A DNA stretch of 64,000 nucleotides from Desulfamplus sp. (GCA_015232455.1 JADFZQ010000003.1:1-64000); one strand, 5' to 3'. Positions 35,973 through 46,044 are shown, counted from the first letter of the stretch. Program-made: numbers and translations. The notes: generated by a model from the letters alone, not told the origin.

Positions 35973-37586
35973 AATAAAATCAGCGTATTGCTCATATTGG
36001 CAGGTTATTTTTTTATTGCCATGCCATATCTTACCACCAATCCCTTTATTGCATTTGTTGGGGCTATACTCTCTATATTCACTGCATTCTATATATTTGA
36101 TTCAAACAATATAGCTCAACATGAAAAGATAAAAGGTCAAAAGCAGATAAGTGGTCAATGGTGGGAGATGTTCCTCAACCACCCTGCACGTATGATGCTG
36201 ACAACTTTTATGGTTCTTTGTTGTTTTGGCACAATACTTCTTATTTTGCCCATCTCTGCTTCAAATAATAATCTATCAGATTCTACTTCAAATAACTCTT
36301 TCACATCTCTTATTTCGTCTAATTCAAACGATACTCTGTCCATCTCTACGTCAAATAAGTTAGAGAGCTTTAGAAATAGTATAAATATTATAGACGCAGC
36401 ATTTACCTCTGTAAGTGCTGTCTGCGTTACTGGCTTAATTGTTCTTGACACACCAAAGGATTTTAGCGTTACGGGTCAGGCATTTATTCTGCTTCTTATT
36501 CAACTTGGTGGTTTGGGAATTATGACTATCACCACAGTTGGACTTCATGCTATGGGACGCCGTTTGACTTTACGTCAAGAGAGACTCTTAACAACAATCA
36601 CAGATACAGATCATAAAGATTTGATTAACTCACTCTCTTTAATTCTTAAATTCACTTTCACTGCTGAAGGCTTTGGGGCAATTATCCTTACTTTACTTTT
36701 TTACTACCAAACAGGAGATACTTTCAGTCAAGCTCTATGGCGTGGTCTATTTACCTCAATATCTGCATTTTGTAATGCTGGCTTTGCCCTTCAAAGCGAT
36801 AATCTTATTCCATATAAGGAGTTCCCTCTTATACTGCACACAGTTGCTTCTCTTATCATTTTGGGCGGCATCGCACCTGCTACAAATTTGCTTATTCCTA
36901 AATGGCTAAATGGAAAAAACATACCTGTAGCCTCTTACATTGCTCTTGTTACTACAGCTATTCTATTAGTTTCTGGAACACTATTTATACTTGTGTTTGA
37001 TTGGAATGGCGTGCTTTCAAATCTCTCTATTCTTGATAAAATTCATAACGCATGGTTTCAATCTGTAACACTTAGAACGGCTGGCTTTAACTCGGTTGAT
37101 ATTGCAGGAGTTACTGCCCCTACATTTCTTATAATGATTTGTCTAATGTTTATAGGAGGCAGTCCAGGAGGAACGGCAGGAGGTATTAAAACTACAACTA
37201 TGGGAATATTGGTTCTGACTTTCTGGGCAAATATAACTAACCACAAAAGCGTAGTTGTTCTTAGTCGCAGGATTCAGTCAAGAGTAATCTATCGTGCCAT
37301 AACAATTGCTGCATCTGGTGCTTTAACATGGACAGTCATGGTGTTAATGCTTGAGGTTACGCAGCAGATACCTGTTTCAGAGATCATTTTTGAAGTAACA
37401 TCTGCAATGGGAACGGTTGGACTCTCTACTGGTGCAACGATGAAACTTGATGAAATAGGAAAAATTATGATTATGCTTACAATGTTTGCTGGTCGTATAG
37501 GACCTATAACTCTTTTTATGCTTTTAAGTGAAGAGCGTTCTGATAATTCTTCTCGTTATCAGAACGCTAAAATTTCATTAACATAA
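35961..37586 (+). CDS. trkH: Trk/Ktr-type potassium uptake channel subunit TrkH
   Basis: Membrane pore of a K+ uptake system. The 541-residue chain shows the four selectivity loops of the family: SAVCVTG, SAFCNAGFA, LRTAGFNSV and SAMGTVGLSTG, with about ten helices. The ATG at 35961 starts the first hydrophobic helix (WFNKISVLLILAGYFF); a GTG at 35922 lies in a tandem repeat and would add 13 residues. A Ser/Asn-rich insert occupies about residues 95-135 in an outside loop. The start has no clear Shine-Dalgarno, so coupling to the upstream gene is likely. trkA follows 11 bases later. Confidence 0.94.
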   Translation: MKWFNKISVLLILAGYFFIAMPYLTTNPFIAFVGAILSIFTAFYIFDSNNIAQHEKIKGQKQISGQWWEMFLNHPARMMLTTFMVLCCFGTILLILPISASNNNLSDSTSNNSFTSLISSNSNDTLSISTSNKLESFRNSINIIDAAFTSVSAVCVTGLIVLDTPKDFSVTGQAFILLLIQLGGLGIMTITTVGLHAMGRRLTLRQERLLTTITDTDHKDLINSLSLILKFTFTAEGFGAIILTLLFYYQTGDTFSQALWRGLFTSISAFCNAGFALQSDNLIPYKEFPLILHTVASLIILGGIAPATNLLIPKWLNGKNIPVASYIALVTTAILLVSGTLFILVFDWNGVLSNLSILDKIHNAWFQSVTLRTAGFNSVDIAGVTAPTFLIMICLMFIGGSPGGTAGGIKTTTMGILVLTFWANITNHKSVVVLSRRIQSRVIYRAITIAASGALTWTVMVLMLEVTQQIPVSEIIFEVTSAMGTVGLSTGATMKLDEIGKIMIMLTMFAGRIGPITLFMLLSEERSDNSSRYQNAKISLT

Positions 37587-37597
37587 GGATTTATTTT

Positions 37598-38257
37598 ATG
37601 TCCCAACAGATATTTATTATAGGTCTTGGACAATTTGGAATGTCATTAGCCAGAACTCTATCTGAAAAAGGTGCTGAAGTTCTTGCAGTTGATACAAAAA
37701 AACAACTTGTGGAAGAAGCATCTCTTTTTGTTACAGAAGCCTTAGTAATGGATGCAACAGACGAGGCAGAGCTTGCACGCCTTGAGCCAAACAAACGTGA
37801 TGCTGTAGTATGTGCAATTGGTGATGACTCAAAAGAGGCATCAATTATCTGCACAGCTCTTCTTCGTCAGATGGGGGCACCCCTTATTGTTGCACGGGCA
37901 AACGATAAACTTCATCAAAGAATTCTACACCTTGTAGGAGCTAACCAAATAATAAACCCAGAACAAGAGTTTGGGAAAAGGTTTGCCAACCGTCTTCTTT
38001 ATAGGCATGTAATCTCTGACCGATCACTTGGTGATGATCTTCTTCTTACCGAAATATGTGTTCAGCCTTCAATGGTTGGTAAGAGTTTAATTGATCTTGC
38101 TCTTCCAAGACGTTTTGGAGTTATGGTTGTTGCTATAAGACGTGGCGAGTCAAAAAGGATGCTACAGCCATCTCCATCTGATCCTTTGCAAAAAGATGAT
38201 AATTTAATTATAGTTTCAAGTGAAACCGCAATTCCCAAACTTATAAAAGGAGTATAA
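37598..38257 (+). CDS. trkA: K+ uptake regulatory subunit TrkA/KtrA
   Basis: Cytosolic NAD(H)- or ATP-binding RCK protein that gates TrkH. The N-terminal RCK_N domain opens FIIGLGQFGMSLARTLSEKG and continues with VLAVDTKKQLVEEA; the RCK_C half runs from about residue 140. At 219 residues it is the single-unit KtrA size, not the doubled E. coli TrkA. It lies between trkH and a membrane protein gene, with 3 bases to the latter. Confidence 0.95.
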   Translation: MSQQIFIIGLGQFGMSLARTLSEKGAEVLAVDTKKQLVEEASLFVTEALVMDATDEAELARLEPNKRDAVVCAIGDDSKEASIICTALLRQMGAPLIVARANDKLHQRILHLVGANQIINPEQEFGKRFANRLLYRHVISDRSLGDDLLLTEICVQPSMVGKSLIDLALPRRFGVMVVAIRRGESKRMLQPSPSDPLQKDDNLIIVSSETAIPKLIKGV

Positions 38258-38260
38258 TCC

Positions 38261-38962
38261 ATGCGTATTGCACAAGCGACACGTATTGGAGCGTGGGTGC
38301 TAATCTCTCTTAATCTGCTTATGGCATTTGGTTCTATATGGATTTTTATGCGAATGTCTCCCGCAATCAAAGAGATTATTGAACAAAACGAACACTCTTT
38401 TCAAGCGTGTGAAGAGATGCTTGCATCTCTATCTATGATGATAGATGGTTGCGATGGCAATATGGTTAATTCACAAACTAACAAAGCACTTATTATAAAA
38501 TTTGGAGATGCGTTAAAGCGTGCTGCAAACAATATCACAGAAAATGAAGAACCTTATGCAATAAAACTTATAGAGTCTGAATTTAAACAGGCTTTTTCTG
38601 GAGATTTGAAAGCCAAAGAAAAAACAGTTAATGCAATTATTTTACTTGGGCAAATTAACAGAGAGGCAATGATAAAAGCAGATATTCGTGCACGTCAATT
38701 CGGACAGGCTGGAGCTTGGGGTGTTGTCTTTATGGCAACAACTATATTTTTTTCAGGAATGTTATTTAAACGCAATATTTCACTGAATGTTTTAAGACCA
38801 ATTGAGGAGATTGATTCTGTTATCTCTGCCTACCGTAATAACGATAACATGCGTAGATGCTCTGGAGCAGATTTGCCGGCTGATTTTGTATCTATCTTTC
38901 ACGGGATAAATGAGATTTTAGATCAATGCCAATCTGAATTTTCTATAAAACAAAAAAAATAG
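38261..38962 (+). CDS. Membrane protein resembling a sensor input module without an output domain
   Basis: A 233-residue protein with one helix at about 9-31 (GAWVLISLNLLMAFGSIWIFM) and a second near 150-168, enclosing a roughly 120-residue periplasmic part, the architecture of chemoreceptor or kinase inputs. After the second helix there is a short HAMP-like stretch (LNVLRPIEEIDSVISAYRN), then the chain ends, with no kinase, receiver or methyl-accepting domain. It is three bases after trkA, suggesting a link to potassium or osmotic sensing, which is inference. Confidence 0.75.
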   Translation: MRIAQATRIGAWVLISLNLLMAFGSIWIFMRMSPAIKEIIEQNEHSFQACEEMLASLSMMIDGCDGNMVNSQTNKALIIKFGDALKRAANNITENEEPYAIKLIESEFKQAFSGDLKAKEKTVNAIILLGQINREAMIKADIRARQFGQAGAWGVVFMATTIFFSGMLFKRNISLNVLRPIEEIDSVISAYRNNDNMRRCSGADLPADFVSIFHGINEILDQCQSEFSIKQKK

Positions 38963-39047
38963 GTCTCTTGCAAAATTTGAATTGATGACTTGAGTTTATT
39001 GGATAAAAAATGTTTTTTTGCAGGAGATTAAATAAGGTTACATATTG

Positions 39048-40049
39048 ATGAAGATTAATTTAAGCGATTTTGCCAAATCAAAAATTTTGGTTATTGGTGA
39101 TATAATGCTTGACTGTTACCTTTGGGGGAAAGTTGAGCGTATCTCTCCAGAAGCACCAGTTCCTATTGTTCAAGTCTTGAAAAGAACCTACATGCTTGGT
39201 GGTGCTGGTAATGTTGCCCTTAACCTTGCCTCTATTGGCTGCAAAACAGATATAATGGCAGTTTGTGGAAATGATAAAGCAGGTAGTCAGCTTCAACAAA
39301 TGCTCAACGAAAATAAGATAACGAGCCACCTTATTTTTGATGATTCTTATCTAACTATCAGCAAAACCAGAATCATGGCACTTGAGCAGCAGTTATTACG
39401 CATTGATGAAGAGAGAATTCAAACTCTGCAAAGTGGATTAAAAGATTATTTGCTATCAAAACTTAGAGAGATAATTGTCTCTTATAATGCAGTTATATTG
39501 TCTGATTATGGTAAAGGGCTTCTAAAAACTCCTAATATTACAAATTCAATTATATCTATTTGCAAAGAGAATAATATCTTTGTCTTTGTTGATCCAAAGG
39601 GTAAAGATTGGGAGCGTTACAAGTATGCAACTTGCGTTACACCAAATAGTGCTGAACTAAATCTTGTAGCGAACGAGACTATAGAAACAGAAGATGAGTT
39701 AATAGTAGTATCAGAGCGTATCATAAAAGAATACTCACTTGAGTGGCTTTTAGTAACAAGAGGTTCTAAGGGTATGTGTCTAACACAAGGAGATACTTGT
39801 AAGAAAACCTGTTCAGATAATAGTAGTTATCCCTCCCCATTGATTATTTCAACTCAAGCACGACAAGTTTATGATGTATCTGGTGCTGGGGATACTGTTA
39901 TCTCTGTGTTGGCTGCTGGCGTCTCTATTGGATTATCTTTTCAAGATGCTGCAATGGTTGCAAATAAGGCAGCAGGGGTAGTTGTTGGAAAATTGGGAAC
40001 TCAGCCCATCACAAAAGATGAGCTTGAGGTAGTGTTACTTAATCCGTGA
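39048..40049 (+). CDS. hldA: D-glycero-beta-D-manno-heptose-7-phosphate kinase
   Basis: PfkB-family kinase that makes the 1,7-bisphosphate in ADP-heptose synthesis for LPS core. The chain (333 residues) has the substrate-binding LGGAGNVALNLASIG near residue 50 and the catalytic signature VSGAGDTVISVLAAG near 280. There is no C-terminal nucleotidyltransferase domain, so this is HldA, not the fused HldE. ATG 39048 is chosen over TTG 39045. A short Cys/Ser-rich insert (GDTCKKTCSDNSS) lies near residue 245. Confidence 0.93.
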   Translation: MKINLSDFAKSKILVIGDIMLDCYLWGKVERISPEAPVPIVQVLKRTYMLGGAGNVALNLASIGCKTDIMAVCGNDKAGSQLQQMLNENKITSHLIFDDSYLTISKTRIMALEQQLLRIDEERIQTLQSGLKDYLLSKLREIIVSYNAVILSDYGKGLLKTPNITNSIISICKENNIFVFVDPKGKDWERYKYATCVTPNSAELNLVANETIETEDELIVVSERIIKEYSLEWLLVTRGSKGMCLTQGDTCKKTCSDNSSYPSPLIISTQARQVYDVSGAGDTVISVLAAGVSIGLSFQDAAMVANKAAGVVVGKLGTQPITKDELEVVLLNP

Positions 40050-40095
40050 TTCTGACGTTGTTCTGTTTTTCTTACGCATTCTTACACCTATTTGG

Positions 40096-41100
40096 TTAGA
40101 GTTTAACACCTCTTCTCTTTCTGAAAGCGTTAAATGAATCTAAGCTATAAATGGCAAGTGCTGTCCAGATAAGTATAAATGTTATAAGCCTTTGATGTGA
40201 AAATGGCTCATGGTATATAAATACTGCTAACAAAAAGGTGATACTCGGTGATAGGTATTGTATGAATCCTACCGTTGTCATGGTGCTTCGCCTTGTTCCA
40301 ATAATGAACATAAGAAGAGGTATAGCAGTTACAAGATTTGTTCCAACAAGAAGCAAGTCAGTTTCAAGATTTACGCTAAACAGAGCTGATGTTCCTTTAA
40401 TCTGCCACCAGCAAATAGATATAGCTGCTGGAATGGAGAGAATAAGGGTCTCAACTAAAAGTCCAGTTAAAGATGAGATAGATGTCATTTTATGAAAAAG
40501 CCCATAAAAACCAAAAGAGAACCCAAGTGTCAAAGCAATCCAAGGAAACTGACCAAGCCCAATAGCGTAATAAATCACCGCACTGCCCGCAATAAATAAG
40601 GCTACCATCTGAAGTTTTCTTAATCTCTCTTTAAGAAATATCATGCCAAGCAAAACCATAACTAGTGGGTTTATATAATATCCAAGGCTTGTTTGCAGCA
40701 CTTTACCGTGATTGACTGCCCAGATAAAAAGATACCAATTCAATGATAATACCATAGTGCTTCCAACAAGACTTATCATAGTAGATGGATTTGTTAGTAT
40801 CTTTTTTATTTCAGCGTTTTTTCCTTGCCAAAGAACAATGGCATAAAGAAAAAGAGATGACCAGATAACTCTTTGAAATAATAGTTCAATTGATGAAACA
40901 TGAGATAAAAGTTTCCAATAGATGGGACTTAATCCCCAGATTACAAATGCAGGGGCAAGAAATAGAACTCCTGAAACTTCTGAAGATTGAGGGGTTGCTA
41001 TATTAATCTCATTATGATTAATGGATATTTGATTATCAATTATTTGATTGTGGATTATTGGGTTAATATCTGTATCCAATTTTAATACTCCTTGTTGCAT
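40096..41100 (-). CDS. rarD: RarD-type EamA-family transporter
   Basis: A 334-residue inner membrane protein with about ten helices in two EamA repeats. VIWGLSPIYWKLLSHVSSIELLFQRVIWS near residues 52-80 and NWYLFIWAVNHGKVLQTSLGYYINPLV near 120-148 are landmarks of RarD. The substrate is unknown. A 40-residue polar start (NPIIHNQIIDNQISINHNEIN) precedes the first helix and is probably low-complexity. It points away from gspC and toward hldA. Confidence 0.92.
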   Translation of the reverse strand: MQQGVLKLDTDINPIIHNQIIDNQISINHNEINIATPQSSEVSGVLFLAPAFVIWGLSPIYWKLLSHVSSIELLFQRVIWSSLFLYAIVLWQGKNAEIKKILTNPSTMISLVGSTMVLSLNWYLFIWAVNHGKVLQTSLGYYINPLVMVLLGMIFLKERLRKLQMVALFIAGSAVIYYAIGLGQFPWIALTLGFSFGFYGLFHKMTSISSLTGLLVETLILSIPAAISICWWQIKGTSALFSVNLETDLLLVGTNLVTAIPLLMFIIGTRRSTMTTVGFIQYLSPSITFLLAVFIYHEPFSHQRLITFILIWTALAIYSLDSFNAFRKRRGVKL

Positions 41101-41188
41101 ACTTTAGGCAAATTAGAGATTCTAAATGCTTCCTTGAAAAAAATAGTAAAAGCGTTCTAAAAAGAAATAGTTCGGAGTTTAGACTACC

Positions 41189-42124
41189 ATGAAATATATA
41201 TTTAATCTATTCAATATTGCTTGCTTAACAGGTATAATGTTTTTATTAGTTGATACTTTATATGGTTCTATAGGTCTCTATTTGCTTGATTTATCTCATA
41301 ATAACTCATCTATTAGCTCCAAATTGAATAATGGCTTATCTAAAAACAGATACTCTAAAGAGGCTGATAACCCCAACACAAACCTCAAAGCAAAGCCTTT
41401 ACCAAGCCACTATGATATAATCCACGAAAGAGATATTTTCAATACAGCCAAAAATATTGCTATTGATAACAAACAAGATAAGGACTCTCTATCTGAACAA
41501 GAGTTAGAGTCTCTTGAAAAAACAGAGCTTAAATTAAAACTTTGGGGAACAGCAACAGGTGGAGAAGAGTTAGAAAATTATGCTGTTATTGAAAATGATA
41601 AAGATAAAAAACAGGAGCTTTACAAAGTAGGCTATAAAATTGAAGATGCTGTTATTAAAAAAATTTTAAGATTTAGCGTCATTCTTTCAAGAAACGGTAA
41701 AGATGAAAAGTTAGAAATTACAGAAGAAGAGACATCTAAAAAAAATAGTGGCTCTATCTCAAATAATAGCTCAAACAAAGCAAGTTCCTCTGAAAATGGT
41801 GAAAGTATCAATATCTCAATAAAACGCTCATTTATTGATGAATCTATGAAAGATATAAATGGGCTTATGAGTCAAGTGAGAGTAAGACCACATTTTACAG
41901 GTGGGAATCCTGACGGAATTTTGCTATATGGAATTAAACAAAGTTCAATGTTTAAAGAGATGGGAATTCAAAACGGTGATATTATAATGGGAGTTGACGG
42001 AAAAGAGATTACATCTGTTGATGATGCTATATCTTTGTATGACAGACTTAAAAACTCATCTGATTTAAAGATGCAAATTAGAAGACGTGGTCAGGTAAAG
42101 GAACTTTTATATCATGTTGAATAA
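41189..42124 (+). CDS. gspC: Type II secretion system protein GspC
   Basis: Inner membrane protein of the type II secretion machine, connecting the platform with the secretin. A membrane helix lies near residues 9-31. The homology region follows at about residues 70-165 (HERDIFNTAKN, LKLWGTATGGEELENYAVIE), then a Ser/Asn-rich linker. A C-terminal PDZ domain (about 230-311) includes GIKQSSMFKEMGIQNGDIIMG. Length 311 is typical. Its end overlaps gspD by 11 bases. Confidence 0.92.
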   Translation: MKYIFNLFNIACLTGIMFLLVDTLYGSIGLYLLDLSHNNSSISSKLNNGLSKNRYSKEADNPNTNLKAKPLPSHYDIIHERDIFNTAKNIAIDNKQDKDSLSEQELESLEKTELKLKLWGTATGGEELENYAVIENDKDKKQELYKVGYKIEDAVIKKILRFSVILSRNGKDEKLEITEEETSKKNSGSISNNSSNKASSSENGESINISIKRSFIDESMKDINGLMSQVRVRPHFTGGNPDGILLYGIKQSSMFKEMGIQNGDIIMGVDGKEITSVDDAISLYDRLKNSSDLKMQIRRRGQVKELLYHVE

Positions 42125-44198
42125 CAGGCTATTTATAATTTTTATATTATCTTTTGTTTTTTCTCTAACCACCATTTTTACAGGTATTGCAGATACAAAA
42201 GATGCTCAAAACAGTGCCAAAAATATTAAAGTTAAAGATGGTGTTAAAAATAGCTCAAATCCAACAAATGCCTCTCATAAAATAGAGCAAGAAAACGACT
42301 ATGTCTCAATAGATTTCAATGATGTTGATATAAACCTTTTTATTAAATTCATTAGCGAACTTACACATAAAAATTTTATTGTAGATAACCGCGTTAAGGG
42401 CAATGTTACCATAATCTCACCCTCAAAAATTTCAATTAATGAGGCATATAGAGTTTTTGAGTCAGTGCTAAATGTTCATGGTTTTTCTACTGTTGAAGCA
42501 GGAGATGTAATAAAAATTCTTCCATCTCCTGATGCCCGCTCTCAAAATCTTGACACTACAATCCTTAATGATTCATCAATTGACAGCTCTTTACTTGGAA
42601 ACTCACCATTGAAGTTTAATAGATCAGGTTCTATTGGAGATGGTGGAGATAAAATGGTAACTCGAATCATACCTCTTAAATATGCTGACACAGAGGAGAT
42701 GAAGCGGATATTTACGCCACTTGTATCTAAAGGAAGTGTTATTCTATCATATTCAGACACAAATATGCTTATTATCACAGATACTGATTCAAATATTGAG
42801 CGTCTATTAAAAATTATCAATGCAGTTGATGTTATGGGAATTGGCAAAAAGTTATCTGTTATTCCCTTAGAATATGCCGATTCCGAAAAACTTGTTAATA
42901 ATCTTTCTGAAATTTTTGCGGCAAGAAGCAGGGGAGAAAAGGGAAAAGAAGACCCTGATATGGTTGTTAAATTGGTCTCTGACGAGAGAACAAACTCTAT
43001 TGTTTTACTTGCAAGCGAGACTGAGACAGAAAGGGTTAAGCAGCTTATTGAGCTTTTAGACCAAAAAGTGCCAAAAGGAGAGGAGAAAATCAGAGTCTAT
43101 TATCTTGAACACGCCTCTGCTGAAAACCTTGCAAAGGTATTAATGGAGATTCCAACTTCAACTGATAATAGTAAACAAGATAATAGTGGGAAAAAGAGCG
43201 TCCCCATTCTATCAAAATCAATAAAAATAACAGCAGACAAAGCAACCAATAGCCTTGTTATTATGGGTGATAAAGATGATTATCCTGTTATTGAGGAGGT
43301 TATCTCAAAACTCGATATTCCAAGAGCGATGGTTTATATAGAGTGCCTTATAATGGAGGTAAATGTTACTAACGGTTTTCAACTTGGCACTGAGTGGCGT
43401 GCAGGTGAAGGGTTTGACGAAGATGACAGTGGCAACGATCAGGGTGTCTATTTTGGAGGATTTGGAGGCAGCGGAACTGGGACTAACGCATACTCTAATT
43501 TTAACACAATTGCAACTACTGGAAATCTCCCTGCTGGTTTTGCAGTTGGTGTTATGGGTAAAACTCTTAAAATAGGAAATATAGTCTTTCCATCAATTGG
43601 TGCTGTGGTTCAGGCTTATAAAAGCAATAAAGATGCTCATATTCTATCAACCCCTCAGATTCTAACAACTGATAATGAAGAGGCAGCATTAACCATTGGT
43701 AAGAATGTTCCGTATCAAACACGGTCTGCTGCTGATAATGCCACTGAGACCTACAGTTCCTATGAATACAAAGATGTTGGAATTACACTAAAAATCACTC
43801 CACAAATAAGCAAAGACAGGTTAGTGAGGCTAAATGTATTTCAGGAGATTACAAAATTAGACTCTGTAACCCAAAACAACAATGATCGCCCAACAACACT
43901 AAAGCGTCAGATTCAGACAACATTAATTGTGGAAGATGGAAATACAGTAGTTATAGGAGGGCTTATTGATGAGAGTCTTTCAGAATCTCAACAGAGTCTG
44001 CCTTGTCTTGGAGATATTCCGGGTGTGGGGTATCTATTTAAAACTGTCTCAAAAGGGGCTGATAGAACCAATTTGTATGTCTTTCTTACCCCAAAAGTTG
44101 TAAAAAATCCTTTAGAGGCTCAAAAGATTTATCAGGATAAAAAAGAGGATATAGATACCATAAAAAGAGGCGATATCAAGCTATACAAAGGTGAATAA
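42114..44198 (+). CDS. gspD: Type II secretion system secretin GspD
   Basis: Outer membrane multimeric channel, 694 residues. It has a signal peptide, then the N0 domain (IDFNDVDINLFIKFISELTHKNFIVD in parts near 70), three N-domain repeats (IIPLKYADTEEMKRIFTPL, IPLEYADSEKLVNNL, YLEHASAENLAKVL), and the secretin core with VPYQTRSA near 545 and TLIVEDGNTVVIGGLI near 605. A Gly/Asp-rich insert near residue 430-460 is noticeable. Only gspC and gspD of the system are in the window. Confidence 0.96.
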   Translation: MLNNRLFIIFILSFVFSLTTIFTGIADTKDAQNSAKNIKVKDGVKNSSNPTNASHKIEQENDYVSIDFNDVDINLFIKFISELTHKNFIVDNRVKGNVTIISPSKISINEAYRVFESVLNVHGFSTVEAGDVIKILPSPDARSQNLDTTILNDSSIDSSLLGNSPLKFNRSGSIGDGGDKMVTRIIPLKYADTEEMKRIFTPLVSKGSVILSYSDTNMLIITDTDSNIERLLKIINAVDVMGIGKKLSVIPLEYADSEKLVNNLSEIFAARSRGEKGKEDPDMVVKLVSDERTNSIVLLASETETERVKQLIELLDQKVPKGEEKIRVYYLEHASAENLAKVLMEIPTSTDNSKQDNSGKKSVPILSKSIKITADKATNSLVIMGDKDDYPVIEEVISKLDIPRAMVYIECLIMEVNVTNGFQLGTEWRAGEGFDEDDSGNDQGVYFGGFGGSGTGTNAYSNFNTIATTGNLPAGFAVGVMGKTLKIGNIVFPSIGAVVQAYKSNKDAHILSTPQILTTDNEEAALTIGKNVPYQTRSAADNATETYSSYEYKDVGITLKITPQISKDRLVRLNVFQEITKLDSVTQNNNDRPTTLKRQIQTTLIVEDGNTVVIGGLIDESLSESQQSLPCLGDIPGVGYLFKTVSKGADRTNLYVFLTPKVVKNPLEAQKIYQDKKEDIDTIKRGDIKLYKGE

Positions 44199-44201
44199 AA
44201 A

Positions 44202-44224
44202 AGGGCAACTTTTAAGGTTGCCCT
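44202..44224 (-). terminator. Terminator of the AIM24 operon
   Basis: AGGGCAAC at 44202-44209 pairs with GTTGCCCT at 44217-44224. Read on the minus strand the stem is followed by TTTTTT, so it terminates the minus-strand run ending in the AIM24 gene; it also lies just after the gspD stop on the plus strand. Confidence 0.75.
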
Positions 44225-44272
44225 AAAATAAAACACTATTTCAGCAGGTCATCTTATTGCAACCACCCGCAA

Positions 44273-45469
44273 TCATCTTCCCCCAAGCAGATCGCCAAGC
44301 CCTCCAAGAATAGAACCCTCTCCTTGACGCTGGCTGCCTGCCTGTGTTCCAGACGGGGCACATGCAAGCATTCTTCCGGCAAGGCGTGAGAATGGAAGGC
44401 TTTGCAGCCATACAGTTCCAGGTCCTGTAAGTTTAGCAAAAAATAGACCTTCTCCTCCAAAAAGCATGGTTTTTATTCCGCCTGCCTGCATAATATCAAA
44501 ATCAACTGTTGAGGTCATGGCTGCAAGACACCCAGTATCTACATGTAAAACTTCACCGTAATTGAGATTAATTCTGTGAACAGCTCCTCCAACGTGCATA
44601 AAGACAAAACCATCACCCTCAATCTTTTGCATTATAAAACCTTCGCCACCAAAAAGCCCTGTCAGTATTCGTTTTTGAAAGTGAATACCGACTCTTACTC
44701 CTTTACTGCCAGCAAGAAAACTATCTTTTTGGCAGATGATTTTATTGTTGTAATCATTTAATTTTAAAGGAATTATTGTTCCCGGAAATGGTGCTGCGAA
44801 GGCTACACGTCCTTTTCCATGTTTTGATTGGGTAAACATGGTAATAAATAGGCTTTCGCCCGTTAATAATCTTTGCCCTGCACCAAAAAGACGGCTCATC
44901 AAACCTTGCTCTTGCCCTGTACCATCACCAAAAATTGTCTTCATTTCAACAGTTTCATTTTTATACATCAAGGCACCTGCTTCAGCAACAGCACTCTCTC
45001 CTTGATCAAGCTCAAGCTCCACATACTGCATCTCATTACCATATATCTTGAAATCAATACCGTCAGTAACAGAATTAGTTCCAAAACCAGCAGAGCTTGT
45101 TCCAGTTTGAGATTCAGTGCCGCTTTGGATACTGACACTTGGGCTGTTGTGAATATGTTGTTGTATCTGATTAGACTGCTCTATTGTTTTAGGTTGATAT
45201 GAAGGTTGAACTGGTTGAAGATAGTTGGTCTGTTCAACTGGCAGACGGTCAGGTTTTTTAGACATCATATTATCTGGAGGTTTTGGAAAAGGGGTTATAC
45301 CATCTTTTTTAAATCTCCAGATTTCCATAACTTCATAGGCTGGCTTCCAATCGTAAAAACCTTGCTGCCAACAATAAGCTCCTTGATTTTCACGAATAAA
45401 GGCTCTTGCCTCATCAGTTGATAGAGGTCCCTTTTGATTCCCATCCGTGAATATATACCAGTCTGACAT
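44273..45469 (-). CDS. GYF-domain plus AIM24/TIGR00266-family protein
   Basis: A 398-residue soluble protein. The first 55 residues look like a GYF_2 domain (DWYIFTDGNQKGPLSTDEA, then YCWQQGFYDWKPAYEV), followed by a Gln/Ser/Pro linker (about 65-130) and an AIM24 domain (about 135-370) with ESLFITMFTQSKHGKGRVAF and GGEGFIMQKIEGDGFVFMHVGG. The C-terminus is Gly/Ser-rich. The ATG at 45469 has GAGGT five bases upstream. It is the last gene of the run with terB and the phosphoribosyltransferases. AIM24 proteins in bacteria are of unclear function. Confidence 0.88.
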   Translation of the reverse strand: MSDWYIFTDGNQKGPLSTDEARAFIRENQGAYCWQQGFYDWKPAYEVMEIWRFKKDGITPFPKPPDNMMSKKPDRLPVEQTNYLQPVQPSYQPKTIEQSNQIQQHIHNSPSVSIQSGTESQTGTSSAGFGTNSVTDGIDFKIYGNEMQYVELELDQGESAVAEAGALMYKNETVEMKTIFGDGTGQEQGLMSRLFGAGQRLLTGESLFITMFTQSKHGKGRVAFAAPFPGTIIPLKLNDYNNKIICQKDSFLAGSKGVRVGIHFQKRILTGLFGGEGFIMQKIEGDGFVFMHVGGAVHRINLNYGEVLHVDTGCLAAMTSTVDFDIMQAGGIKTMLFGGEGLFFAKLTGPGTVWLQSLPFSRLAGRMLACAPSGTQAGSQRQGEGSILGGLGDLLGGR

Positions 45470-45539
45470 GCTCACCTCAAAATTTTCCTATTATCATACC
45501 TGCCTGATTTAAAAGGCAAATAAATGATTGTATATAAAG

Positions 45540-45995
45540 TTAAAGATCAAAATCTTTAGGGTCAATGTCGAGTGAACGGCATATTTCCCTGATAATGTTC
45601 TTTTCATCAGAATCAAAATTTCCATCAGCTCCTGCTATAATAACAGCCACCTGAACAGCCGCACGTGCTTGAGGAGGAGTTTTTTTCAATTTAGCAACTA
45701 CCTGAAGAAGATCAATCTTGCCAAAATCAAAGTCTTTAACTAATTTGTCACAATAGGTGTTGAATGTCTGCTGTAACTGACTCACATCAAATACAGCAAG
45801 TGTGTCATTAGAACTTATAAAGCCCGCTGTCTTTTTTCTCTCAGTAGCATCAATAGTGCCATCTGCTGCTGCTACAAGAGCACAAACAGCCATAGTAGCA
45901 TCTGCAAAACTCTGGTTTTTATACTGTTTTACCTGAGTTACCAATTGGCTTTGAAGCTCCATCGCACTCTCTTTTAATTTACTTAGAAATCCCAT
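45540..45995 (-). CDS. terB: TerB-family protein
   Basis: A 151-residue TerB protein, an all-helical fold found in Ter-linked stress systems. Two acidic loops AAADGTIDATERK near residue 46 and AGADGNFDSDEKN near 125 mark the two halves of the TerB repeat and suit metal binding. No other Ter protein (TerC, TerD, TerY) is seen. It lies between the HAD gene (49 bases) and the AIM24 gene. The name reflects family only; tellurite resistance cannot be inferred. Confidence 0.9.
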   Translation of the reverse strand: MGFLSKLKESAMELQSQLVTQVKQYKNQSFADATMAVCALVAAADGTIDATERKKTAGFISSNDTLAVFDVSQLQQTFNTYCDKLVKDFDFGKIDLLQVVAKLKKTPPQARAAVQVAVIIAGADGNFDSDEKNIIREICRSLDIDPKDFDL

Positions 45996-46044
45996 CTTCT
46001 TTCTCCTTTAAATTTAATAGTTTGAATAGCTTTCTCAATAGCTT

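Noticed and set aside
45540-45995. TerB as proof of tellurite resistance
   Set aside because: No terC, terD or other tellurite genes; the TerB fold is used in several stress systems, so the trait cannot be inferred.
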